A DNA stretch of 64,000 nt from Porphyrobacter sp. GA68. Lineage in GTDB: Bacteria > Pseudomonadota > Alphaproteobacteria > Sphingomonadales > Sphingomonadaceae. Positions 20,541 through 29,388 of this stretch are shown piece after piece. The translations under genes and the position numbers were made by a program. The stretch's first letter is position 1. Each line of letters begins with the position of its first letter. The notes beneath the pieces are model-generated. The model was given only the letters and a program-made list of their open reading frames with translations, made no database searches and was not told where the DNA came from. The stretch lies in assembly GCF_022605525.1 (NCBI RefSeq), contig NZ_JAKQYJ010000001.1:124001-188000 (forward strand), read 5' to 3'.

Positions 20541-21014
20541 ATGGAGGAGGAGGAGGACCGCGCTCGTGCCGACCGCCTCCTCCACTGGCTCTGTCTGGCC
20601 GGGATAGCCTGCTACTTCCTCATCTCGGCGTTCTACATCCACAGCTGGCGTGTGCCGCACTGGCGCGCGTTCGATGCCGGGTTTGCGGCACTTGCTGCGC
20701 AGCATTTCGGCAGCCCCAGGCAGCCCTTGTGGCTTTATGCAGTGGCATTGCCCTTTATCGCGCTTAACTTCGGCTGCCTCGTGCAAATCCTGCGCGGCAA
20801 ACGGCGTGGTATTGTTGCGCTGTTTATCCTCAGCATGGCTGTTGTAGCGATAATCCCGCTCATCGGCCTTCAGCACGTAATACACCGCAGCGTGTGGGCC
20901 GAAATCCTGTTTCTCGCCGGATATGCCATCGGCGGCGGGGTATCGGTCATTCTGGCCTTCCGGCTGGACAGCCACTCCCTCGCGATTATAGACGCGCCCG
21001 ATCTAAAGGATTGA
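20541..21014 (+). CDS. Four-helix membrane protein of unknown function inside the ATP synthase operon, 157 aa
   Basis: An acidic start ([12 protein letters not shown]) followed by four hydrophobic segments at about residues 15-33, 64-82, 91-108 and 122-140. I do not recognise the family. It lies 3 bases after atpD and its stop is 2 bases before the atpC start, so it is firmly embedded in the operon. Its ribosome site may be the GATGGAGGAGGAGG stretch at its own start, which overlaps codons 1-5. It could be an assembly factor or simply a passenger; the sequence does not decide. Confidence 0.78.
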   Translation: MEEEEDRARADRLLHWLCLAGIACYFLISAFYIHSWRVPHWRAFDAGFAALAAQHFGSPRQPLWLYAVALPFIALNFGCLVQILRGKRRGIVALFILSMAVVAIIPLIGLQHVIHRSVWAEILFLAGYAIGGGVSVILAFRLDSHSLAIIDAPDLKD

Positions 21015-21016
21015 AC

Positions 21017-21274
21017 ATGCCCCTTCACTTTGAACTCGTCACTCCCGCCCGCCTCGTCCGCTCGGAGGAGGTGCACATGGTTGTTGTCCCCGGCACGGAT
21101 GGGGAGTTTGGGGTTCTGGAAGGGCACGCCCCCTTCATGTCCACCATTCGTGACGGACAGGTACAGGTTTACCGCACCGCAGGCGCGCAGCCAGAGGTGA
21201 TCGCGGTGCGCGGCGGCTTTGCGGAAGTGGGCGAAAAAGGGCTCACGGTTCTCGCCGAGCACGTGGACGGTTGA
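21017..21274 (+). CDS. atpC: ATP synthase F1 subunit epsilon, short form, 85 aa
   Basis: The beta-sandwich domain is complete: [19 protein letters not shown], then [25 protein letters not shown] and the final [16 protein letters not shown]. The C-terminal two-helix domain that inhibits ATP hydrolysis in many bacteria is missing; the protein stops after the sandwich. Short epsilon subunits of about this size are known in alphaproteobacteria. The ATG at 21017 has AAAGGA upstream. It is the last gene of the operon; no strong hairpin follows. Confidence 0.93.
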   Translation: MPLHFELVTPARLVRSEEVHMVVVPGTDGEFGVLEGHAPFMSTIRDGQVQVYRTAGAQPEVIAVRGGFAEVGEKGLTVLAEHVDG

Positions 21275-21454
21275 GATCGACCGGATTCCCGCTGTTAAGC
21301 ACTTCCCGGAAAACAGCCTCGTAACAGGACAGGCGCTCCATCCGTCGCGAAAATCGTTGTAGTCGTCGTCAGCAACCGGTAGGATGCCGATCATAAACAG
21401 CCTGCCGGAGCGGAGCCGTGTTCGGCCGCCTGCCGGGCGCAGAGCGATGGATGG
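21275..21454. promoter_or_regulatory. Gap between the ATP synthase operon and the exosortase operon
   Basis: 180 bases with no gene. It should hold the end of the atp transcript and the promoter of the exosortase/EPS operon. I see no clear terminator. The exosortase start lies in a GATGGATGGATGG run offering ATGs in different frames at 21447, 21451 and 21455. Confidence 0.35.
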
Positions 21455-22390
21455 ATGGCAACTTTAGCGGCAGATACAACGAACGCGGGCATGGGGCCGC
21501 GGCTGAGACAGCTGCTGACGCTCGACCGCCTGGTGCTGCTGATCGCCCTGGCGGCCTTCATCATCCCGACCATGATGTTTGTGGCGCAAACGGGATGGAG
21601 CGGGGAAGAGGGCGCGCACGGCCCTATCATCATGGCTACCGGCCTTTGGTTGCTCTGGCGCGAGTGGCAGCCGGTCAAGCACTTGGCGCGCCCGGCACCC
21701 GGATGGCACGTGGCGATCCTGCTCGCCATATTCGTCCCGCTGTTCATTTTCGCCCGTGTGACCCAGATCGTCGAGATCGAAGGCTACATCATGTATGGCG
21801 GACTTCTGACGGTGCTTTACAGCTTCGTGGGCGAGCGGGTGGTGCGGCTTCTCTGGTTCCCCTTATTCTACCTCGCCTTTTCCTTTCCTCCCCCTGAAAC
21901 GGTGGTCGCCGCCCTCACCCTGCCGCTCAAGATGGCGCTGTCGGAATGGTCGGTTTCGTTCCTGCGCCTGCTTGGCTATCCCATTGGCGGCGAAGGCGTG
22001 CGCATCTTCATCGGCCAGTATGAACTTCTGGTCGCGGCGGCTTGCTCCGGCCTCAACTCGCTGATCTCGCTCACCGCGATAACGCTGTTCTACGTCTATC
22101 TGCGGCACCAGGCGGAGTGGCGCTATGCGCTGCTGCTCACACTCCTCGTCATTCCTGTCGCGCTGTTCGCAAACTTCCTGCGCGTGCTGATCCTCATCCT
22201 TCTGACCTACCACGCCGGTGAAGCTGCGGCACAGGGCTTCCTCCATAATTTCGCCGGCCTGTTCATGTTTGCGGCGGCCCTTGGCGCGATGTTCGCACTC
22301 GACGAACTGATCCGCCCGATTTGGCGGAAGCGGGCGGCCCGCTGGGCGCAGGCGGACAACAGCAAGGAATTGGCCAATGGCGCGCGCTGA
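21455..22390 (+). CDS. xrtV: Exosortase, probably V type, 311 aa
   Basis: A membrane transpeptidase-like enzyme that processes C-terminally tagged exported proteins, usually encoded with exopolysaccharide genes. About eight hydrophobic helices cover the protein. The three catalytic residues of the family are visible in order: Cys197 in AAACSGLNS, Arg243 in NFLRVL and His264 in HNFAGLFMF. The frame fits the ATG at 21455. The following gene, epsI, overlaps it by 14 bases and is encoded separately here and not fused, which together with the host group suggests the V type seen in alphaproteobacteria. The subtype is an inference; the exosortase call itself is strong. Confidence 0.9.
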   Translation: MATLAADTTNAGMGPRLRQLLTLDRLVLLIALAAFIIPTMMFVAQTGWSGEEGAHGPIIMATGLWLLWREWQPVKHLARPAPGWHVAILLAIFVPLFIFARVTQIVEIEGYIMYGGLLTVLYSFVGERVVRLLWFPLFYLAFSFPPPETVVAALTLPLKMALSEWSVSFLRLLGYPIGGEGVRIFIGQYELLVAAACSGLNSLISLTAITLFYVYLRHQAEWRYALLLTLLVIPVALFANFLRVLILILLTYHAGEAAAQGFLHNFAGLFMFAAALGAMFALDELIRPIWRKRAARWAQADNSKELANGAR

Positions 22391-23084
22391 CAATCTGGAC
22401 CAGGACAGCAGGAAAGGCTCGCCCGCCCTGAGCCGGCGCAACTTCATCATCGGCGGCGTTCTCCTCGGGGCATCCGGCGTCGCCTTCGCGCGCCAGCCGG
22501 AAGTGGTCGCCCCGCCGATGGACAAGAAGCTGTTCGAATCGCTCGTGCCGCGGCGTTTCGGAAACTGGCAGTCCATCACGGCCAGTGAAGTCGTTCTTCC
22601 GCCACCCGACGCGCTGAGCGACCGTCTGTACGACAACCTCGTCACTCGCGCCTACACCGCTCCGGGTGAAGATACGGTGATGCTGCTGCTTGCCTACAAC
22701 AACAAGCAGGACGGTGTTCTGCAGGTGCACCGGCCGGAAGTGTGCTACCCGGTCGGCGGCTTCAATCTCAGCGCGACACGCCCTGTTTACCTCGACGCAG
22801 GCGGACAGGAAATCCCCGCCAACTTCTTTACCGCGGTCGGTCCGGATCGCACGGAGCAAGTCGCTTATTTCACGCGGCTTGGATCCGCCTATCCCCGTAG
22901 CTGGGCCGAACAGCGGCTCGCGGTGGTGCGCGCCAACCTTGCCGGTGACATTCCGGACGGGATGATGCTGCGCGTGTCGGTGCTCAACCGCAACGCCGAT
23001 GCCTCGCTGGCGCAACTTGAGGAATTCACCAACGGCTTCATCGCGGCCGCGCCGCCGCGCCTTCGCAGGCTGTTGGTGGCCTGA
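22377..23084 (+). CDS. epsI: Exosortase-associated EpsI family protein, 235 aa
   Basis: EpsI proteins accompany exosortases in EPS loci; their biochemical role is not well defined. The N-terminus has a twin-arginine-like motif SRRNFIIGG before a hydrophobic stretch, suggesting export by Tat. The family core is visible: an FGNWQ motif near residue 62, LLLAYNNKQDGVLQVHRPEVCYPVGGF (family Q-x-HxPE-CYP-GW pattern) near residues 103-128, and a later region with VAYFTRLG. It overlaps the exosortase gene by 14 bases, has AAGGAA upstream, and precedes epsD by 29 bases. Confidence 0.9.
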   Translation: MARADNLDQDSRKGSPALSRRNFIIGGVLLGASGVAFARQPEVVAPPMDKKLFESLVPRRFGNWQSITASEVVLPPPDALSDRLYDNLVTRAYTAPGEDTVMLLLAYNNKQDGVLQVHRPEVCYPVGGFNLSATRPVYLDAGGQEIPANFFTAVGPDRTEQVAYFTRLGSAYPRSWAEQRLAVVRANLAGDIPDGMMLRVSVLNRNADASLAQLEEFTNGFIAAAPPRLRRLLVA

Positions 23085-23113
23085 CTTTTATCTGACGGAC
23101 GGGAACCTATTCC

Positions 23114-24001
23114 ATGAAAAAGATCCTAATCGCGACCCTGCTGGCAGGAACCGCGCTGCTGGCCTCCTGCGATCAGGAGCCGACCGGCCAGGTCGCGGCA
23201 GTGGTGAATGGCGAGGAAATCACGCTGCAAGAAATCAACGCGGAGCTCGCCGGCGTCAACTTGCCCGAAGGCGTCGATCAGAAGCGGCTGCAACAAACCG
23301 CGCTGCAGCGGATCATTGAACGCCGGCTCCTCGCACAGGAGGCCAAGGCCGAAGGGCTGGACCAGTCACCAGAATATCTGGTGCGCAGCCGCCAACTGCA
23401 AGATGCGCTCCTTGTACAGCTGCTGCAGCAGCGGCAGGCACGCTCTGCCGCAGTTCCTGACCAGCGTGCGATCGACGCCTATGTGCAGCAGAACCCGGGC
23501 ATTTTCGCGGGCCGGACCATCTTCACCCTGGACCGGATTCAGTTCCCCCTTCCCTCGGACGTCAACTCCCTGCGGGCGCTGGAGAATGACAGCTCGATGG
23601 CTGAAGTGGCGGCGACGCTCGACAGCCTGGGTATCCGTTATCAACGCGGCCCGGCGCAGATGGACAGCGCACAGCTGGGCGAAGAACGCCTTGCGCAGAT
23701 CCGCCGATTGCCGGCCGGCGAACCCTTCATCACGCCTGAAGGCGGAATGGTGACGGTGGCGGTCATCACCGATACGGCGGCGCAGCCGATCGGAGGCGAC
23801 GGCGCCCGGCCGGTTGCACTGCAGGCAATACGCAACGCCAATGTCGAGAAGGCACTGTTGAACCGGCTGCAGCAGGCCAAGCAAACGGCAGAGATCAAGT
23901 ATCAGCCGGGCTTTGCACCTCCTGCCGCCAACTCCACGCCTTCCGCCACCCCGGCGGCGGCGGGAACAACAGCGGCAAACCCGGCGCGCCAGCCGGGCTG
24001 A
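23114..24001 (+). CDS. epsD: EpsD-type peptidyl-prolyl isomerase lipoprotein, 295 aa
   Basis: A SurA/PpiC-related periplasmic foldase found with EPS and exosortase genes. The signal peptide ends in the lipobox LLASC (Cys19). The SurA-like helical part follows (VAAVVNGEEITLQEINAEL, and QRIIERRLLAQEAKAEGL), then a degenerate rotamase region (about residues 120-230) with LPAGEPFITPEGGMVTV. The C-terminal tail is Pro/Ala/Thr-rich and disordered. Whether it has isomerase activity cannot be told from the sequence. It sits between epsI and two glycosyltransferase genes on the same strand. Confidence 0.85.
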   Translation: MKKILIATLLAGTALLASCDQEPTGQVAAVVNGEEITLQEINAELAGVNLPEGVDQKRLQQTALQRIIERRLLAQEAKAEGLDQSPEYLVRSRQLQDALLVQLLQQRQARSAAVPDQRAIDAYVQQNPGIFAGRTIFTLDRIQFPLPSDVNSLRALENDSSMAEVAATLDSLGIRYQRGPAQMDSAQLGEERLAQIRRLPAGEPFITPEGGMVTVAVITDTAAQPIGGDGARPVALQAIRNANVEKALLNRLQQAKQTAEIKYQPGFAPPAANSTPSATPAAAGTTAANPARQPG

Positions 24002-24032
24002 CCCGCTCTTTCCAGGCGGCGCCGGCGTTCCG

Positions 24033-25163
24033 ATGCCGTGCGCTGCTTCTGGCGGGAAGGTTGCCTCCATTCGCCTGCTGTTCGCCTTGTCCGGATTCCA
24101 CCGCGTCGATCGGGGTGCCGAAACTGCCCTGCTCTCGGTCGCGCAGGAACTCGCCCGCACCGGCGCCAGCGTGACGGTGGCCGGCAGCGGTCGCCCGCGG
24201 CCAGGCACCGCCTACGATTTCGTTCATATCCCGGTGGTCGCGCGCGAACGCTTCGAACGCCTGCCCGCCATCCCCTGTTTCCGAAACGAAACGCAGTGGG
24301 AAGATGCGATTTTCGCCGCCCGGCTCGGCCGTGCGACAGATATCGCCAGCTTTGACGCCACACTGACCTGTGCCTACCCCTATACCAATTGGGCCCTGCG
24401 GCACGGTGGCCGCAAAAGCGCCACCGCCAACATCTTCGTCACGCAGAACGGCGACTGGCCGGCGTTTGCCCGAACTGCCGAGTACCGGTTGTTCGCCTGC
24501 GATGGGCTGGTCTGCACCAATCCGGCGTATCTTGAACGAAACGTCGACCGGTGGAACTGCACGCTGATCCCGAATGGCATCGATCTCGACCACTTTTCGC
24601 CAGGACCGGGGGCGCGCGCGGCATTGGGCCTGCCGCAGGACCGCCCGATCGTGCTGATGGTCAGCGCCTTCATCGACACCAAACGCGTGCTTGATGGCAT
24701 CAGGGCGGTGGCTGAATTGCCGGACGCTGCGCTGGTAGTGGCGGGTGACGGGCCGCTTCGACAGGAGGCCGATCTGCTCGCCGCTCGCCTGCTGCCGGGC
24801 CGGTACTATCGGTTGACCGTATTGGCGGACAGGATGCCAGACCTTTACCGTTCCGCCGACGTGTTCCTGCACCTGTCGAAATGGGAAAGCTTCGGCAATG
24901 TTTACCTGGAAGCGGCCGCCTGCGGTCTGCCGGTAGTCGCGCACTTGTCCGATCTGACCCGCTGGATCCTTGGCGACGCACCGTATCTGTGCGACACCGA
25001 AGACGCAGGACAGCTGGTAAACCATCTCCGCCGCGCCCTGGCCGGGGGCGGCGAACCGACCACGGACCTGCATCGGTTCAGGTGGGCTGCCGTGGCGCAG
25101 CAATACGCCGATTTCCTGGACCAGACGGTCACTGCGCGCAGGCAGCGGTTCCGCAATGCTTGA
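24033..25163 (+). CDS. GT4-family glycosyltransferase, 376 aa
   Basis: Probably adds a sugar to the lipid-linked repeat unit of the exopolysaccharide. It has the GT-B fold pattern: an N-terminal Rossmann half (LLFALSGFHRVDRGAETALLSVAQEL), a central NGIDLDHFSPGP segment near residue 180, and the C-terminal domain with VAGDGPLRQEADLLA and the donor-binding E-x7-E region (SKWESFGNVYLEAAACGLPVV) near residues 285-305. The start is the ATG at 24033, after the epsD stop; further upstream the frame overlaps epsD. It overlaps the next gene by 8 bases. Confidence 0.85.
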   Translation: MPCAASGGKVASIRLLFALSGFHRVDRGAETALLSVAQELARTGASVTVAGSGRPRPGTAYDFVHIPVVARERFERLPAIPCFRNETQWEDAIFAARLGRATDIASFDATLTCAYPYTNWALRHGGRKSATANIFVTQNGDWPAFARTAEYRLFACDGLVCTNPAYLERNVDRWNCTLIPNGIDLDHFSPGPGARAALGLPQDRPIVLMVSAFIDTKRVLDGIRAVAELPDAALVVAGDGPLRQEADLLAARLLPGRYYRLTVLADRMPDLYRSADVFLHLSKWESFGNVYLEAAACGLPVVAHLSDLTRWILGDAPYLCDTEDAGQLVNHLRRALAGGGEPTTDLHRFRWAAVAQQYADFLDQTVTARRQRFRNA

Positions 25164-26346
25164 CGCGCTTGCATGGCTGGTGGCAGGATTACCGGCGGCG
25201 CTGCTGCTGTGGTTCACCCTTGAGGTCGGCGCCGGCCTGAAACCGCTTGCTAGCCAGCCGCCGACGGGAAACCGGCCACCCCGCACAACCGTGCTCATCC
25301 CTGCACATAACGAACAGGCCGGGATCGCCGGTACTCTGGACACGCTCCAGCCGCTGCCGGACTGGCTGCAGGTCCTGGTGGTGGCGGACAATTGCACCGA
25401 CAGCACGGCAGCCGTGGCACGGCGGGCTGGAGCGGAGGTGGCAGAGCGTCACGATACCAGCCGGCGGGGCAAGGGTTACGCGCTCGCCCATGGCCGCGAC
25501 CACCTTGCCCGGCGACCCGTGGCCGAAAGGCCGGAGGCAGTGGTCGTTCTGGATGCGGACTGCCGGACGGATCAGGCAAGCGTGCTCGTGCTGGCGCAAC
25601 AGGCGGTATCGCGACAGGCGCCGGTGCAGGCCCGCAATCTGCTGACCAGCGATGACAACGCCTCCGCAGTGACACAGATTTCCAATTTCGCCATGCTGGT
25701 GAAGAACCTTGTCCGGGCGCGCGGCCTGCAGCGGATCGGCGGAGGCATTCCGCTGTTCGGTACAGGCATGGCATTCGCGTGGCCGACGTTCGCCGGCGCA
25801 AGGCTGGCGACCGATCATCTGGTCGAAGACATGCAGCTCGCCCTGGATCTTGCGCGGGAAGGTGTGAAGGTCACGCTGGTCGAACAGGCACGCGTTCTGA
25901 GCGCTGCGGCGCCGGACAAGGCCGCAAGAACGCAGCGCGGCCGGTGGGAACGCGGCTTTCTGCACACCGCCAGGTCTCAGGCGATGCCGATGCTGCTGAG
26001 CGGGGTGGCCGGCTTCTCGCGCCATCGGACGGCATTGGGGATCCACCTGCTGGTGCCGCCGCTGGCGCTGCTCCTACTGCTGGCACTTGTCTGCCTCGCG
26101 GCGGCAACTTCGATAAGCCTCTTCACTGGCCAATGGGTGCCGGCAGCGCTGCTGTTCCTGACCCTGGCTGGCGCGCTGGTGGCAGTCGCGCTGGCGTGGA
26201 TGCGCCAAGGCCGCAGCACACTGCCAGCCGGCATTCTTGCCAGAGCTCCACTCTATATCCTCTGGAAAATTCCGCTTTACCTAGATTTTCTCAGGCGGAA
26301 CCACGGCGGCTGGACGCGGACAAGGCGGCTGGACGAGAGCGATTGA
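25156..26346 (+). CDS. Membrane GT2-family glycosyltransferase, 396 aa
   Basis: A processive-type or single-addition GT2 enzyme anchored in the inner membrane. One N-terminal helix (residues about 4-24) precedes the GT-A domain: VLIPAHNEQAGI, VVADNCTDST, the DxD-like LDADC near residue 134, an E-D pair in LVEDMQLAL and the QRGRW motif of the acceptor site. Two or three helices follow near residues 290-350 (LLVPPLALLLLLALVCL and AALLFLTLAGALVAVALAW). Its 3' end overlaps the convergent WecG-type gene by 56 bases. The sugar specificity cannot be read. Confidence 0.85.
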   Translation: MLDALAWLVAGLPAALLLWFTLEVGAGLKPLASQPPTGNRPPRTTVLIPAHNEQAGIAGTLDTLQPLPDWLQVLVVADNCTDSTAAVARRAGAEVAERHDTSRRGKGYALAHGRDHLARRPVAERPEAVVVLDADCRTDQASVLVLAQQAVSRQAPVQARNLLTSDDNASAVTQISNFAMLVKNLVRARGLQRIGGGIPLFGTGMAFAWPTFAGARLATDHLVEDMQLALDLAREGVKVTLVEQARVLSAAAPDKAARTQRGRWERGFLHTARSQAMPMLLSGVAGFSRHRTALGIHLLVPPLALLLLLALVCLAAATSISLFTGQWVPAALLFLTLAGALVAVALAWMRQGRSTLPAGILARAPLYILWKIPLYLDFLRRNHGGWTRTRRLDESD

Positions 26347-27085
26347 GCCGCCATTTGAGCCAGATGCTTAAGATTTTCGGCCCCTCCACGAGATAACGCC
26401 GCCACAGCCGCCGGGGTTCGGCCGCCAGGCGGAACAGCCACTCGAGCCGGACCGTTTGCAGCAGCTTTGGTGCGCGCCGCTTCATCCCGGTCACGAACTC
26501 CAGCGACGCGCCGATGCAAAGCGCCACCCCACGGGCCCGGTTGCGCTCCGCGATGACGGCGCAGACAATTTCGCTCTGAGGCGCGCCTATGGCAAACAGG
26601 ACGAAGTCGGCCCGCTCCTTTTCGACGAATTCGGCGATCGCGCTGCGGGCGACCGGGTCGCGGCGCACGCCCATGGGCGGCACATGCTGAACCCACGCGA
26701 TACCGCGATATCTTTGCCGCAGTGCCGCCAGCAGGGCTGCATCGCCGCCGATCACGGCAACGCGCGCCGTACCTCCCTCGTCGAGCTTGCGCAGCAGGGC
26801 GGGGGTGAGGTCGCTGCCCGTGACCAGCGGCAGCTGGAGGCCGGACCACCGGGCCAGCAATTGCAGGACACGGCTGTCGCACAGTGTGAGGTTGGCGTTC
26901 GCGTAGGCATCCGCGACCGCAGCGTCACCGCTGTCGCGGTGCCGCGCCACCACGTGATCGACGTTTGGCGTCACCACATAGCCGAACTGTTCCTGGCGAA
27001 CCGTCATTTCCAGAGCCTCGATGACCTGGCTCTGATTGAAACAGTCGAAATGGAAGCCCAGGAACTCGACCCGCTGCCCAGCCAT
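26291..27085 (-). CDS. WecG/TagA/CpsF family glycosyltransferase (GT26), 264 aa
   Basis: Members of this family transfer a sugar such as N-acetylmannosamine(uronic acid) to a lipid-linked acceptor. The signature is visible: VVTPNVDHVVARHRDS near residues 35-50, LTLCDSRVLQLLARW, a VTGSDLTPALL segment, then VIGGDAALLAALRQRY, the GAPQSEIVCA motif and the final GASLEFVTGMKRRAPKLLQTVRLEWLFRLAAEPRRLWRRY. The ATG ending at 27085 follows GGAGAAGAT; the open frame upstream overlaps the TPR gene and has no similarity. It is 10 bases downstream of that TPR gene and its end overlaps the convergent GT2 gene. Confidence 0.92.
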   Translation of the reverse strand: MAGQRVEFLGFHFDCFNQSQVIEALEMTVRQEQFGYVVTPNVDHVVARHRDSGDAAVADAYANANLTLCDSRVLQLLARWSGLQLPLVTGSDLTPALLRKLDEGGTARVAVIGGDAALLAALRQRYRGIAWVQHVPPMGVRRDPVARSAIAEFVEKERADFVLFAIGAPQSEIVCAVIAERNRARGVALCIGASLEFVTGMKRRAPKLLQTVRLEWLFRLAAEPRRLWRRYLVEGPKILSIWLKWRLNRSRPAALSASSRRGSA

Positions 27086-27095
27086 ATCTTCTCCG

Positions 27096-28697
27096 CTAAC
27101 GTTCAATGAACCGGCCGAACAGGCCATTGGGCCGCAATTGGCCGGGTGGCAAATCGACGCCGTAAATGGAAGCTGCCCGGCTTCGCCCAACCTTCGCCTC
27201 CCGCGCGCAGGCGCGATCAGTGCGGCGGCACAAGTCACCGTAAAGCTGCCAGCCCCTGAGCGATGCTGGCGTATTCCTGGTATAGCGACGCAGAATGGCA
27301 ACCGCTTCCCGCTCACGCCCCTTGGCGATCAGCCAGCGTGAGTAGGCCGAGGCAAGTTCGACGCTCTGCGGGTTCGCCTTCACCGCGTCGCCGAAGATTC
27401 TGTCAGCCCCTGCCGGACGCTCGAACGCGTCATAGGCAAAGGCTGCGGCCAGGTAGGCTTCGGGACGGTCGGGGCACTCTGCGACGGCTTGCTGACCGGC
27501 CTGCACCGCCCGCTTTACGCCACCCAGCGCAAGCTGCGCCTCGCTGGTGGCGATCAGTGCGTCGCATTGCGTCGCATCTCTCTGCAAGACCGCCGCAGCG
27601 GCCGCCAGCCCCGCCTGCGTATCGCCGCGCGCGATCTGCAACCGGGCCGTGAGCGCCTCCTGGGTGGCACCCTCCAGCGATCCGATCATCTCCTGGGCAG
27701 CCTCCATGGCGCGCGCATTGACGAGATACCGCGCGACGATCTCGCGTGCCGCGAGCGGCGCGGTCTGCGCGACGCTTCGCCAATCCGCCGGCGCCATGCC
27801 GTCATGGCCGTACTGCTGCCAAAGGTCGACCACTTGCCGCGCTATTGCCGCGGTAGTCACATTGCCTTGCGCGTTCTCCTCATCTGTCTGGTTGAGCGTC
27901 CTGACCACCAGGGCGCTTGCCTGCTGCGGCTGACCTCGCTTGAACAGGAAATTGGCCTCGTCGATGCGCAGGGCACTGTCCGACGGTCGCAAGTTGCGCA
28001 GCCTGGTAAACTCCCGCTGCATCCCCGCGGCGTCACCGGTCTGGCGGAATATCTCCAGCCGGGTCATGGCGACGCTTTCGGTGATAGGGCCCTCCCCCGA
28101 TGCCCCGCCGACAACCGCAAGTGCTTCGCCCCGTCGGCCTTGCAGAAACAGGCTGCGCGCCTTCAGGACGCGGGCATGTTCGTCATCGGGCCGTGCCGTC
28201 AGCACCTGATCGGCGTACTGGGTTGCCTCCTCGAAACGCCGGCGAGCCAGCGAGATGATCCCCTTGACCAGCAGCGCGTTCGGGTCAGCAGGTGAAATTG
28301 CCAGGATCCGGTCGGTCGCATTTTCCGCATCGGCGATGTTGCCGGTGGAAATGCCCAGTTGGGATACCGCCTGCAACGCCTCGTTGTTGAGGGGATCAAG
28401 CGCCAGGGCGTTGTAATAGGCCGCGAATGCGGCCTGCGGGTCCCCCGCTGCGAACTCTATCCGCCCGCGCAGCAGGTGCAGGTCGACTATGTCATCCCGG
28501 TGCTGCAATGCTTCGGCGATGGCGCGGCGCGCTTCTGGCAGGTTGCCGCCCTGGAAATATGCTTCCGCCAGAGCGCCCGCCTCCGCCGCTTGCTGTGCCT
28601 TGTCAGAACAAGCCCCTAGCGCGACGCTCATGGCACAGGTAAGAGCAAGGAGACGAACGCCCCGAAAAGACACGCGGCGAAGCAGTTGGGTTGTCAC
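27096..28697 (-). CDS. TPR-repeat lipoprotein of the exopolysaccharide locus, 533 aa
   Basis: The signal peptide ends in the lipobox ALGAC (near residue 30). The rest is a superhelix of tetratricopeptide-like repeats, seen as repeated pairs of helices (ALAEAYFQGGNLPEARRAIAEAL, then LLRGRIEFAAGDPQAAFAAYYNALALDP, then further units to about residue 490). TPR lipoproteins of this kind accompany exosortase/EPS loci (PrsT-like) and may hold the export machinery together. The start is a GTG ending at 28697; no stronger ATG is present before the signal peptide. It diverges from the Wza-like gene, with 64 bases between, so the two share a control region. Confidence 0.82.
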   Translation of the reverse strand: MTTQLLRRVSFRGVRLLALTCAMSVALGACSDKAQQAAEAGALAEAYFQGGNLPEARRAIAEALQHRDDIVDLHLLRGRIEFAAGDPQAAFAAYYNALALDPLNNEALQAVSQLGISTGNIADAENATDRILAISPADPNALLVKGIISLARRRFEEATQYADQVLTARPDDEHARVLKARSLFLQGRRGEALAVVGGASGEGPITESVAMTRLEIFRQTGDAAGMQREFTRLRNLRPSDSALRIDEANFLFKRGQPQQASALVVRTLNQTDEENAQGNVTTAAIARQVVDLWQQYGHDGMAPADWRSVAQTAPLAAREIVARYLVNARAMEAAQEMIGSLEGATQEALTARLQIARGDTQAGLAAAAAVLQRDATQCDALIATSEAQLALGGVKRAVQAGQQAVAECPDRPEAYLAAAFAYDAFERPAGADRIFGDAVKANPQSVELASAYSRWLIAKGREREAVAILRRYTRNTPASLRGWQLYGDLCRRTDRACAREAKVGRSRAASIYGVDLPPGQLRPNGLFGRFIER

Positions 28698-28761
28698 ACT
28701 TACAAGCCTTGATAAGGGGCGCTACACTGAGGTGGGCTCATTATGGGGACGCAGATACACC
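28698..28761. promoter_or_regulatory. Divergent control region between the TPR lipoprotein and the EPS export operon
   Basis: Only 64 bases separate the two divergent starts, so both promoters must overlap or extend into coding sequence. A TTGATAAGG-type stretch at 28709-28717 could belong to a -35 or -10 element but no full pair is convincing. Confidence 0.35.
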
Positions 28762-29388
28762 ATGCACATGCCGGCTAAACAATATCTTTATGCAGCCCTG
28801 GCTGCGCTCACCGCCTTTTTCGGCGCGCCTGCGGCAACGATGGCGCAGGAACAGGCCCCAGTCGCCGAGGCCGCTCCGCAGGAGTCCGCCTACCGGATCA
28901 ATGCTGGCGACAGTCTTGAAATCTACGTGTGGGGCGAAGAACGCCTTCAGCGCACCGTCAACGTCCTGCCCGACGGCACCATTGCCTTCCCGCTGGTGGG
29001 GCAATTCAGGGTGCAGGGTCTTTTGCCGCAGCAGGTGGAAGAACGCATCCGCGCGGGACTGAGAGACCAGTACCGCGGAGAAGTGCCGCAGATCACCGTC
29101 TCCGTTGCGCCCACGGGTCTCCAGTTTTCCGTAATGGGCCGCGTTCAGTCGCCGGGCAGTTTTCAGCCGGGTCGCTATGTCAACGTCCTCGAAGCGCTGA
29201 GCCTCGCTGGCGGCCCCAACGAGTTCGCGGATCTCGACAATGTGGTGATCATTCGCAAAGCCGGTGACGCGGTGCGCACCTTGCGTGTCCGCATGGCCCC
29301 GTTGTTCAGGAGCGGCGTCAGCACCTCCGACGTACAGCGAGCCAACCTGATCCGGATCGAAAGCGGAGACACGGTGATCGTACCATGA
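28762..29388 (+). CDS. Polysaccharide export outer-membrane protein, Wza-like, 208 aa
   Basis: The outer-membrane export channel component for the exopolysaccharide. A signal peptide (YLYAALAALTAFFGAPAATMAQ) is followed by the polysaccharide-export domain (YRINAGDSLEIYVWGEERLQ, then VNVLPDGTIAFPLVGQFRVQG) and one SLBB-type domain (FSVMGRVQSPGSFQPGRYVNVLEALSLAGG near residues 117-146). It is short compared with E. coli Wza (379 aa), as usual for the exosortase-linked type. No lipobox Cys is seen. The ATG at 28762 is chosen because the signal peptide begins there. Its stop overlaps the next start (ATGA). Confidence 0.92.
   Translation: MHMPAKQYLYAALAALTAFFGAPAATMAQEQAPVAEAAPQESAYRINAGDSLEIYVWGEERLQRTVNVLPDGTIAFPLVGQFRVQGLLPQQVEERIRAGLRDQYRGEVPQITVSVAPTGLQFSVMGRVQSPGSFQPGRYVNVLEALSLAGGPNEFADLDNVVIIRKAGDAVRTLRVRMAPLFRSGVSTSDVQRANLIRIESGDTVIVP

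Noticed and set aside
21446-21458. GATGGATGGATGG run as a repeat element
   Set aside because: It is only three short copies at a start codon and is better seen as a choice of start sites.
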